Under the pieces are notes generated by a model that worked only from the letters and a program-made list of their open reading frames with translations, searched no databases and was not told where the DNA came from. Shown one piece after another: positions 37,601-46,721 of a stretch of DNA of 64,000 bases (its first letter is position 1; each line of letters begins with the position of its first letter). Location: the NCBI GenBank assembly GCA_018195615.1, contig JAGTPG010000002.1, positions 62,001 to 126,000 on the forward strand. Direction: 5' to 3'. A program made the translations under genes and the position numbers. This DNA is from Streptomyces tuirus. GTDB lineage: Bacteria; Actinomycetota; Actinomycetes; Streptomycetales; Streptomycetaceae.

Positions 37601-40600
37601 GCCCACAGCCGGAAGTCCGCCGTGTACCGGTCGCCGTCCATCCGTCGGAGCGTGACCAGGCAGTACCCGCTCAGCGGGACCCGTCCGTACAGCCGTAGCG
37701 TCTCGATGCGCCGTGGCAGGATGCCACCGGCGGGCACCGTGCCGGTGCGCAGGACGGCGCCCGCGACGGCCTGGAGACAGGTGTCCAAGACGACGGGATG
37801 GCAGTGGAGCGCTTGTGCGCCGGCCCGGCCCGCGTCGGGAACGTGGACGCGGGCCAGGAGGCGGGTGCCCGCGGAACACGCCGAGGGCCGCTCAGGTGCC
37901 TGGTCCGTGTACAGGGCTTGAAGACCGAGGAACGGCGAGCCGTGGTGCACGCCGCGCTCCTCACGCATCTGCCGGTAGACGTCCGACGCGTCCACGGCGT
38001 GCGGGAACCGCTCCAGCAGATGCTGTGGATCGCAGCCTTCCGGAACGGGATCCTCCGGGGGCACCACCTGCAGGCGTGCCCGCGCGTGCTGGATGCGCGT
38101 TCCGTCGGCGGCCGTGCTGATCACTCGCCAGCGGGCGGTGTCCGGTCCGGTCACCTCGGCCGTGGCGGTGACGGACGTGCCGTCGGAGGCCGGCAGCAGC
38201 AGCCGTTCCAGGTCGACGTCGGTGACGCGCAGGCGCTCAGGCCCCTCGGCGTAGAGGTCGGCAGCCGCGGCGACGGCCATCTCGCACAGCGCGGCGCCGG
38301 GCACCACGACGACATCGTTGACGCGGTGCGCGTCCAGCCACGGCAGCGTCGTGGGGGTGATGCGGGTTTGCCACAGATGCCGACCCTCGCCGTCGGGATC
38401 CGCGGTGTGCGGCCCGGTGAGCGGATGTGCGGCCTGCGGGGAGTGAGACCCGGCCGACTGACACAGGGGGGAGGGGGCGACGACGTACCGCGTGCGTTCC
38501 CAGGTGGTCGGCGGTACGTCGGCCAGGGCGCCGTCGCCGTAGCGGTCGGCCCAGTCCAGCGGGTGGCCGGCGCAGTGCAGCGCCGCCACGTGGGTGTGGA
38601 ACGCCAGCGCGTCGTCGGTGTCGCGCAGCAAGGAGGGCACCACAGCGGTGTCGCTGTGGCCGTGCGCGGCGAGCGTGGCCTGTACCGGATGGGCCAGCAC
38701 CGGGTGGGGGCCGATCTCCACGAACAGCCTGTGCCCGTCCTCGGCCGCGGCCCGCACCGCGTCGGCGAGGCGCACCACCCGGCGCAGGTTGTCCGACCAG
38801 TAGGCGGCGTCGAAGGCGGGGTGTTCACGCGGGTCGTCGGTGACGGTGCTGTAGAAAGCCGTCTCCGGCGTGCGGCCGGTGATGCCGGCGAGCGCGTCGG
38901 CGAGGTCGGGCAGGACGGGGTCCATGTGGGCGGTGTGCGAGGCGACGTCGACCTCGATGACGCGGATGCCCACGCCGCGCGCGTCCCACTCCGCGGCGAG
39001 CCGGCGGATGCGGTCGGCGTCCCCACCGATCACGGTGTTCTCCGGCGATGCGACGACGGCGACGCTGACTCCTCGCACGGCCTGTTCCGCCAGCAGCCGT
39101 TCGACGTCGGCACGACCCAGCGCGACCGAGGCCATCAGGCCCTGCCCGGCGGTCCGCAGGATCAGGCGCGACCGCCGGCAGATGACCCGCGCTCCGTCCC
39201 GGACGCTCAGCGCTCCCGCGGTCACCGCGGCGGCCACCTCACCCATGGAGTGGCCGATCACGGCCGCCGGCTCGACGCCGTGGGACCGCCACATCGCCAC
39301 CAGACCCAACTGGATGGCGAAGATGACCGGTTGCACCCGGTCGAACCCGGTCACCACCTCGGGGCGGTACAGGGTCTCGCGCAGTGAGAAGCCGGACTCC
39401 TCGGCCACGAGCGGTTCGAGTTCGTCGATGACCCGGGTGAACGCCGGGTCGTGATCCAGCAGTTGACGGCACATCCCCGCCCACTGCGAGCCGTGCCCCG
39501 AGAAGACCCACACCAGGCCCTGCCCGGCATTCGACACGGCACTGCCGGTCGCGATCCCGGCGGCAGGCGCGGCCCGGACGCCAGTTCCTCCAGCCGCGCC
39601 ACCAGGTCCGACCGGTCGGCTGCGACGACAGCGGCCCGTTCCCGGGCGGGCGAACGTCGCACGGCCAGCGTGTGCGCCACGTCGACCAGGGGGACCCGCG
39701 CCCCCTCCCCTCGCAGCCACCGCGCCAGACGTCCGGCCGCGGACCGCAGGGCCACGGGGGTGCCGGCGGACAGCGGGAACACGCGCAGCGTCTCGTCGGC
39801 CCGGGGCGGGCCGGATCCGCCGGACGGCACCGGACGGACGTCGCGCCGGACGCGGGTGGGGACGGGCGGCTGCTCCAGCACGACGTGCGCGTTGGTGCCG
39901 CTGATGCCGAAGGAGGACACCGCGGCCAGCCGGGTGCCGCCGCGCACCGGCCAGTCGATCGTGTCGGTGGGCACGAACAGCCGGGTGCCGCTGGGATCGA
40001 TCTGCGGGTTCCAGTCCCGGAAGTGCAGGCTGGCCGGAACCATGCCGTGGCGCAGGGACGCGATGGCCTTCAGCAGACCCGCCACGCCCGACACCGGTTC
40101 GGTGTGGCCGATGTTCGTCTTCACCGAACCCAGCGCGCACCGGTCCCGGCCCTTGCCATACACGGTGGCCACCGCGGCGAACTCGATGGGGTCGCCCACC
40201 GCGGTGCCGGGGCCGTGCGCCTCCACCATGCCGACGTCTCCGGGTTCGACGCCCGCGCGCTCCAGCGCCAGACGGTAGAGATCGATCTGGGCGGGCTCCG
40301 AGGGTGCGCTCAGCCGCGTGCCCCGGCCGTTCTGGTTGACCGCCGTGCCGCGCAGCACCGCCAGGACCCGGTCCCCGCCCGTACCGCGTCCGACAGCCGC
40401 TTGAGTACGACCACACCGCAGCCCTCGCCCCGTACGTAGCCGTCGGCGGCGGCGTCGAAGGCGTGGCAGCGGCCGGTGGGGGAGAAAACGCCCCACAGCG
40501 CCGGGGCGATGACCCCCTGCGACCCCAGAGCCAGCATGGCGGCTCCGGCCAGTGCCACGTCCGACTCACCTGTCCGCAGGCTCTGGCAGGCGGAGTGCAC

Positions 40601-41175
40601 GGCGACCAGTCCGGACGCGCAGGCGCTCTCCACGACGACCTGAGGTCCTCTGAGGTTCAGCATGAAGCCCACGCGGCCGGGGCCGATGCTGTCGAAGCCG
40701 GTGTACATCGCGTAGGCGTTGACCTCTTCCAGCGGCCGTTGCACCCGCAGCATGTAGTCCTTCTGGTAGATACCGAAGAACATGCCTGTCGGGGTGCCCG
40801 ACAGCCGTTGGGCCGGGATTCCGGCGTGCTCGATGGCCTCCCAGACCACTTCGGCCAGCAACCGGTGCTCCGGATCCACCCAGGGTGCTTCCTGTGCGTT
40901 GATCCGAAGAACTCCGGCTCGTAGGCGTAGACATCGTCGTCCAGGAAGCAGCCGTAGCGCAGCCGGGCCGCCACCTGGGTGGGAAGACCGGTCAGCTCCG
41001 CCTGCTCCCACCGCTCACGGGGCACCTCCCGCACGGTCTCCCGACGCGCCATCAACAACCGCCACAGGGAGGTGAGGGAACGGACCTCACCCGGGAATCG
41101 ACAGGCGGCTCCGACGACCGCGACCGGTTCGTCCTGGCTCGCTGCGGGCTCCTCGGCGCCGGTTTGTGCATGCAT
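34688..41175 (-). pseudogene. Type I polyketide synthase, single reducing module KS-AT-DH-ER-KR-ACP, several frameshifts
   Basis: About 2160 residues in one gene, start ATG 41175. KS: 'EPVAVVGAACRFPGEV', active site 'ESACASGLVAVHSACQS' (Cys codon near 40621), 'VEAHGPGTAVGDPIEF', 'KTNIGHTEPVSGVAGL'. AT: 'VIGHSMGEVAAAVTAG', 'VDVASHTAHMDPVL'. DH: 'LDAHRVNDVVVVPGA' and 'HPVVLDTCLQAVAG'. ER: 'VLIHSASGGTGLAALHLARA'. KR: 'YLVTGGLGGLGLLVARWLAE' and 'FSSAASLLGNPGQGAYAAAN'. ACP: 'TLGLDSLMAIALRNRLQREL' (Ser codon 34883-34885). No thioesterase. Frame changes lie near 40910, 40400, 39550, 37100, 36210 and 35240. All catalytic regions survive, so it may be intact in the organism. It probably makes a saturated chain iteratively. 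Confidence 0.85.
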
Positions 41176-41265
41176 GGGCTGTCCGTCCTTCACCACGAGG
41201 TATATCGGTTACTTGGCGCGCAGTTGGGGTGGGACTCTGGGCTTGTGACCGTCCGGGCGATTCCT

Positions 41266-42348
41266 CAGAAGGCGAGGTCGTTCCACCACCACGCGATGGA
41301 CGGCAGCAGACGCGGGTCCTGTCGGCCGGCGCGGGAGTGTCGGTCCAGTGGCTGGTGGCCGTCCGGGCGGGAATGCGGGCCCACCGGGCGGGGGCCACGC
41401 CGTCCGGGCTGAGGTAGCGGGGGACCCGCAGTCCCCAGTCGATGTTGCCGCGGATGCCGTGCCCGAGGTCGGTGAGGTAGTGGCGCAGAGGGCTGCTCGC
41501 ACGTGGAACGACCCGCTCGCGCAGACTGAGGAACCGATCCAGCACGGCGTCACGCAAAGCTATGGCCTCGTCGACGGCTTCGCGCGGGGAGCAGTGGTGG
41601 TGGGTCATGAGGACGCTGACGATGTTCTGTTCGGTCTGCCGGCGGCCGGCCTCCCGGATGCGTGACTGATGGTCGTTGTCGAGTGCCGCGACCAGCATGG
41701 CCATCTCGGTCAGGGCGCGGACCGCGGGTGAGTCCATCTCCCGGTCCGGCACGTCGACGCCGTTGGCGATTTCCACCATGGCGTAGGTGGGTCCGCCGCC
41801 GGCTGCGTACAGGCGCATGCTGAGATAGTCGTCGAGGTCGGGCATGCGGCCGGTGGCCCGGTTGCCGATCTGCCACTGGACGCCGGTGAGCCAGGCACGG
41901 TGGGCGTGCTGGAAGCGGCGGTTCTGGACGGGGTCGGCTGCCGCACGGAAGAGTTCTCCGATCTCGTGCAGGGCGGCCGCGTAGGGGTCGGCGCAGTGCA
42001 GGCGGCCGGGTACCTCCAGGGCGCGTTGTACCGAGAAGGCCATGGTGGCGAAGGCGGCGGGGTCGGCGGCGAAAGGTCCCTCGTCGCAGCGGGCGTCGTC
42101 GAAGGCGAAACCCCAGTAGACCCAGCAGGCCGCGATCCACAGCCGGTCGGGATCGGCGTGCGGGGTGAAGCGGGCATAGAAGTCGGCGCTGCGGGTGCCT
42201 GCGTACCGGGCGCTGTCGGTTTCGGTGCGGCACAGACCACTGCGTTCGATCCACGCCAGAGCGCGTCGCTCGGCCTCCTCGGCCTCGGGATGGATCGCGG
42301 ATTCGATGGGCAGTAGAAGGGCGGGGCGTCGACGGCGATGCCGGCCAC
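41266..42348 (-). pseudogene. Class I terpene synthase, frameshifted at both ends
   Basis: The N-terminus 'AGIAVDAPPFYCP' (GTG 42348 behind AGGAG) shifts frame near 42310 into 'IESAIHPEAEEAERRALAWI'. Metal-binding motifs are intact: 'GFAFDDARCDEG' (DDxxx-acidic) and 'LDNDHQSRIREAG' (NDxxSxxxE); the 'VPRY' pair follows. After a second shift near 41310 the end is 'LLPSIAWWWNDLAF' with TGA 41266. GGPP synthase is encoded immediately upstream, which suggests a diterpene product. The substrate is inferred from context only. Confidence 0.8.
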
Positions 42349-42400
42349 AGGTTCTCCTCTCACGCGGCACCCGGTCCACGGCGGCGTGCAGCGGACGTGG

Positions 42401-43474
42401 TCAGGCGGTCCGGATGACGGCGCGGGCCGCGATCTGCCGGAGCGCGGCAGCGATCGGCGGCGCGAGCAGATCGGTGTCGAGGACGGCCAGCGCCCTCTCG
42501 TACCGCTCGGTGATCATGGACTCGACGGTGTCGGGGCGCCGGTGTGCTGGATGATGCGCCGGATGCGCACGGCGTCCTCTTCGCCGAGGTCCGCCCGGCC
42601 GACCAGCGCGTCGAGTGTTCTGCGCTGTTCGGGCGTGACCCGCCGGATGGCAAGCGCCATGAGTACGGTGGCCTTGCCCGAGCGGAGGTCCTCGAGGACC
42701 GGCTTGCCGGTAAGGGACGGGTCGCCGAAGACACCGAGGAGGTCGTCTCGCAGCTGGAAGGCCTCCCGAGGGAAGCGCGTAGGCGGAGCACAAGGCGAGC
42801 AGGTCCCGGTCGGCGCCGGCGAGGGCCGCGCCCAGGTGCAGGGGCCGTTCAATGGTGTACTTGGCGGTCTTCAGGCGGGTGATGGCCATCGCCTCGTCGA
42901 CGTCGCCGGTGGGTCGTCCGGTGGTCAGCAGGTCCAGGTGCTGGCCCAGCAGCAGCTCGCCGCGCATGGCGTCGAGCAGCGGGAGCACGGCGTGCTGCTG
43001 CCGCTTGGTCAGTCCGGCCGAGTTCATCAGGGCGTCGGAACAGATCAGGGCGAGGTCACCGAGGAGGATCGCGGCATGGACGCCGAAGGTGTCGGCGTCC
43101 GGCCTGGCCCGGTGCCGGGCCGCGAAGGCCCGGTGGACGCTGGGGCGGCCCCGGCGGGTGGGACTGTTGTCGATGATGTCGTCGTGGATCAGCGCGAAGG
43201 CGTGGAAGACCTCCAGGCTCGCCGCCATCCGCCACAGGCTTTCCTTCCCGTCCCCGCCGCCCGCCGCGTGCCAGCCCAGGACGCACAACAGGGGCCGGAT
43301 GCGTTTGCCGGGTGCGAGGACGAAATCGGCCAGGGCACGGGTCAGTTCGCCGACGCCGCTGCCCATCTGGGAGGGAATGCCGGCTGGTGAGCGACGAAGG
43401 ACATCGGCCAGAACGGTGTCGATGCGGTCGTGGAGGGCGTCGAGGTCGAGCGTGGCAGCGAGGTCGGTGCTCAT
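42401..43474 (-). pseudogene. Geranylgeranyl (polyprenyl) diphosphate synthase, frameshifted
   Basis: Trans-isoprenyl diphosphate synthase starting 'MSTDLAATLDLDALHDRIDT' at ATG 43474 behind GGGAGGA. First Asp-rich motif 'FALIHDDIIDNSPTRRG'. After a frame change near 42790 the second is 'FQLRDDLLGVFGD'; another shift near 42540 leads to 'ALRQIAARAVIRTA'. 'GKRIRPLLC' and 'GQHLDLL' are also present. The residues before the first motif (A-F-A-L) are consistent with a C20 product, but length cannot be proved here. It lies between the UbiB and terpene synthase genes. Confidence 0.85.
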
Positions 43475-43548
43475 GGGAATCCTCCCTGCGGGCAGGTCGG
43501 CGGACGGAGCGGGCGTGGGGGTGGCGGTCGGGGCGGATGACGCACCGG

Positions 43549-45064
43549 TCACCGGTCCTTGGTGTAGTGGTTCCAGAGCATCGCGGTGGCGAGCGCGAAC
43601 GACGCGTCCGCCGCTCCTCTGCGCAGGCCGGTGGAACGTCGGTCCGACCGGGATCCGTTGAGGTCCATGCGCATGGTCAGGTCCCGGTTGGACAGGTCTT
43701 TGGTGATACCCGCAGTTGCTGCGGCGCGGCGGCTCCGGCCGTGATCACTTCCAGCGCCGTCCGGACGGCCTGCTGCGGTGAGAGCGACTCCTTGACCAGG
43801 TCGGTGACGATGCCGACGAGTTCGTCGGAGAAGACGTCGATGAGGGAGAGCTCCGGGCACAGGTGCCGGATGGACCCCTCGATGTTGGCGAAGGACTTGC
43901 CCAGGATGGAGACCATCGGGCTGGTGCGGATGCCGCGGCGGGTGGAGTGCTGCAGCACGGCTGTGAGGGTCACGCCGAAGTTGAGCTCCTCCAGGGAGGC
44001 CGTGGCGATCTGCGGCACCAGTGAAGCCATGTCCCCGGCGAACGCGGAGGTGTTGGCCCACGAAGTGGCGCTGCCCATGTCGATCCAGGCCCGGGCGGTA
44101 CCTGCTCCGTCGTTCATCGCCAGGTTCAGCAGGAGCAGCAGGATGCTGGTGCTCATGGGCCGGTCGATGCGTCCGACCATGCCCCAGTCGATCAGGGTGG
44201 CCGGGTGACCGGGGCGACGAAAATGTTGCCCGGGTGCGGGTCCGCGTGGAAGATGCGGTCCACGAAGTAGCCCCGGTACATGAAGGCCAGCAGGTCCTGC
44301 CCGATGGCCTTGCGTTCCTCGGCGTCGAACCGGTCCTTGTCCGCCTCCCGGATCGGCGTCCCCGGAGCGAGTCCCTGCACCAGGACCCGACCGGTGGCTT
44401 CGACCACCTCGGGGACCTGGACGTAGTCGAAGTCCTCCGCCGTTTTGGCCGCCTCGGTCATGTTCCTGGCTTCCACCACGAAGTCGAGTTCGGGCCGCAT
44501 CGCGTCGAAGACGACATTGAGCATGGCCTCGACGTCGATGACCTCGTTGAAACGCCAGGCCCGCCGGGAGGCGAAGCGGGACAGGGAGCCCATGAGCTTC
44601 ATGTCCGCCTCGACCGTCTCGCGCACACCGGGCCGCTGGATCTTCACCGCTACCGGCCGGCCGCCCGGCAGTTCCGCCCGGTACACCTGGGCCAGGGACG
44701 CCGTGCCCAGGGGGCGCTGGGTGTCGATGTCACGGAACCGCCCGGCCCAGCCCGCTCCCAGCTCCTGCCGGAGCACCGGCTCGAAGTCGCCGAAGGGCAG
44801 GGGCGAGGCCTCGTCCTGCAGCCTTTCGAACTCGCCGATCATCTCGGGGGTGACGATGTCGGGCCGGGTGGCCAGCATCTGGCCGACCTTCACGTAGAAG
44901 GGTCCGAGACTCTCCAGCGCCCGGCGGACGTTGCGGGCCCGGCGTACGGCCCTGGCGCCGTCTCCCTCACCCGTCCCGGACGCGGGCATGGTCGCGAGCG
45001 CCGCTTCCTGGCGGACCAGGTGAGTGAGTACCCGCATCAGCACACGGCCCCGGCCCGCGCTCAT
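43549..45064 (-). pseudogene. UbiB/AarF/ABC1-family atypical kinase, frameshifted
   Basis: Starts at ATG 45064 behind GGGAG. The family signature 'LGPFYVKVGQMLATRPDIV' (KxGQ), 'LGTASLAQVYRAELPGGRPV', 'AVKIQRPGVRETV' and 'RIFHADPHPGNIFV' are present. A frame change near 44190 gives 'LIDWGMVGRIDRP' (DFG-like acidic motif), and a second near 43710 gives the end 'FALATAMLWNHYTKDR'. UbiB kinases/ATPases support isoprenoid-lipid (ubiquinone) pathways at membranes. Its place in a terpene operon suggests help with a prenylated lipid product. Confidence 0.8.
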
Positions 45065-45201
45065 CGCTCGTGCTCCCGGCCCGGGCCGCCTCGTCCGTCC
45101 CCGGCCTGCCCGGGGACGGACGAGGTGGGGACGGCGGGGCGGGAGACGGCGAGGCCGGGGACGACGAGGCCGGGGCCGGCGGACAGCGGCCCGGCGCAGG
45201 G

Positions 45202-45773
45202 TCAGCGCGCATCGCGGAAGCGGTCGATGCGATCGGCCAACCGCGCCAGCTCGTCCTTGAGGGCTTCCGCGTCCTCCGCCCCCCGGGCCCGCGGCACCCT
45301 GCCCCGGCCCCCGGGTGGTCCCCCTCGCCCAAGCGCCTGCCCATCCGCCCCCGCAGCAGCTCCAGCTGGTCCTTCAGCGCGGTGAGCTCGTCCGGGTCCT
45401 CGTCGGGGTGGTCGTCGTCCGGGCGGTTGCGCGAACCCGACCGGGGAGCGGACGCATAGGGCTCCCCCTCGTCCGGTCCGAGCCGATGACGGGGCCCGTC
45501 ACCTCGGCGGCGACCGCGTCCGCGGCGGTGCCGACCGTCGCCGCGTCCGTCCCAGTCGTCATCGTCGTAGTCGTAGTCGTAGTCGCAGTCGCCGCGCCCG
45601 CGGCGGTCGTGGTGCTCGTAGTCGTCGTCATCAAGCGCCCGGCTGACCGATCTCCGCAGACCGCATTCAAAGTCACCCGCCCTGTCCAGGGCGTCGTCCA
45701 CAAGATCCTCCGTGGCACGCACGATATTTCGCAACGCATGACTGAACGACGTACGGGAACGGCGACGGGACAT
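45202..45773 (-). pseudogene. Asp-rich protein with terminal coiled coils, one frameshift
   Basis: The N-terminus 'SHALRNIVRATEDLVDDALD' is helical. A central low-complexity acidic/Arg stretch follows, including tandem Asp-Tyr (DNA GTAGTC repeats near 45560-45600, read on the other strand). The end has 'ELTALKDQLELLRGRMGRRL' and, after a frame change near 45290, 'EALKDELARLADRIDRFRDA'. The two Leu-heptad segments resemble each other. Start ATG 45773 follows GAAAGGG. First gene of the leftward PKS-terpene set, 137 bp before UbiB. Family not recognised; a scaffold or membrane-organising role is a guess. Confidence 0.45.
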
Positions 45774-46217
45774 ATTGCGCACCCTTTCCGGGAAAGAGAG
45801 AGGAATTACCTCCGCAGGCCAAGCGAATACGCCGGATCAGGCTCGCACTCGCCTGCATAGAATTCTGGTCGCTTCCTGCCGACTTTCTTCATTCTGACCT
45901 GTGACACCACACGGAAACACCACCCCTCACGCGTTCATTCAATTGAGCGAAGCGCTCTCTCCGCAGGATCCGTGCGCCGTCGCACGCCGGGACAACTGCG
46001 GGGGCTCAACGGCCGCTGAGCGAGATCAGTAATTGTTATCTACATACCACCGATCGCCACGCCCAAGATCACGCCACCAAAGGAGAAAGCATCCAGGAGC
46101 CCGACCGGGAAAGCCATTGCAATCCAAGCGGATTCAGCGCCATGCTCCGGGGATCAATGAATAAAGAACTCAAACACCCGCCGGGGAAACTTGACGGGAG
46201 AAAGGAGACGTCTTCCC
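45774..46217. promoter_or_regulatory. Divergent promoter region between the PKS-terpene operon and the PLAT-like gene
   Basis: This 444-bp gap has no gene but is clearly richer in A/T than its surroundings, with TAATTGTTATCTACATACC near 46030-46050 and AATGAATAAAGAACTC near 46157. GAGCG-AAG-CGCTC at 45945-45957 is a short perfect inverted repeat. Both neighbours point outward, so promoters in both directions are expected here. Exact -35/-10 boxes cannot be assigned with confidence. Confidence 0.5.
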
Positions 46218-46661
46218 ATGGCAAGGATCACGAGGATCGAGGCGCATGTCCGGACCGCTGATGTACCGCACGGGGGAACCCAGGGTTGGGTGTACCTGGG
46301 AATCGCCGGCCGCGAGTTCGTGCTCAACGCCGCCGGAACCGCCAGCGGCACCCGGACCGGTGACAACTGGACCTTCGTGCTCGGTGAGGACGCCAACGTC
46401 GACAACCCGGCCTACAACGACCCGCGAAGGCCTCAGCTGGACACCGACGACCTCGATCGCTACCCCGTCTACGTGAGGTTCGAGCCGGTGGGCCCCGACC
46501 CCGCGTGGTGCCTCGAGCGCGTCGTCGTCAACGTCAACGCCGACACCGACCATCCACACACCTTCGACAACCCGAACCTCGCCGACTTCGGGGAAGACCG
46601 GCGCCTGTGGCTGGGCCAGGAATACGGCAAGCAGTTGTACCTCAAGCGGTACGACGACTGA
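46218..46661 (+). CDS. PLAT/LH2-like domain protein
   Basis: A 147-residue protein, nearly all one beta-sandwich domain: 'ITRIEAHVRTADVPHGGTQG', 'WVYLGIAGREFVLNAAG', 'NWTFVLGEDANVDNPAYN', 'YVRFEPVGPDPAWCLERVVV'. The pattern of a strand, 'G-T-x-x-x-V-Y-L-x-I-x-G' and a later 'W-x-L-x-x-V-x-V' resembles PLAT/LH2 lipid- or protein-binding domains. No signal peptide. Start ATG 46218 follows AAAGGAG. It is divergent from the PKS-terpene operon and could bind a lipidic product or the membrane. Confidence 0.65.
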   Translation: MARITRIEAHVRTADVPHGGTQGWVYLGIAGREFVLNAAGTASGTRTGDNWTFVLGEDANVDNPAYNDPRRPQLDTDDLDRYPVYVRFEPVGPDPAWCLERVVVNVNADTDHPHTFDNPNLADFGEDRRLWLGQEYGKQLYLKRYDD

Positions 46662-46721
46662 CCACCGGGGCACCACGTGCGGCTCCACGGATGGGCCTCA
46701 TGCGGCCCGGGTGAAACGGCG

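Noticed and set aside
37798..39387. Long plus-strand frame opposite the PKS AT/DH domains
   Set aside because: Shadow of the PKS. The translation is Gly/Arg/Val-rich with no domain motifs.
45559..45600. Short tandem GTAGTC units considered as a possible repeat array
   Set aside because: Only a few six-base copies with no spacers. They encode Asp-Tyr in the acidic coiled-coil protein, so this is not a CRISPR or origin repeat.
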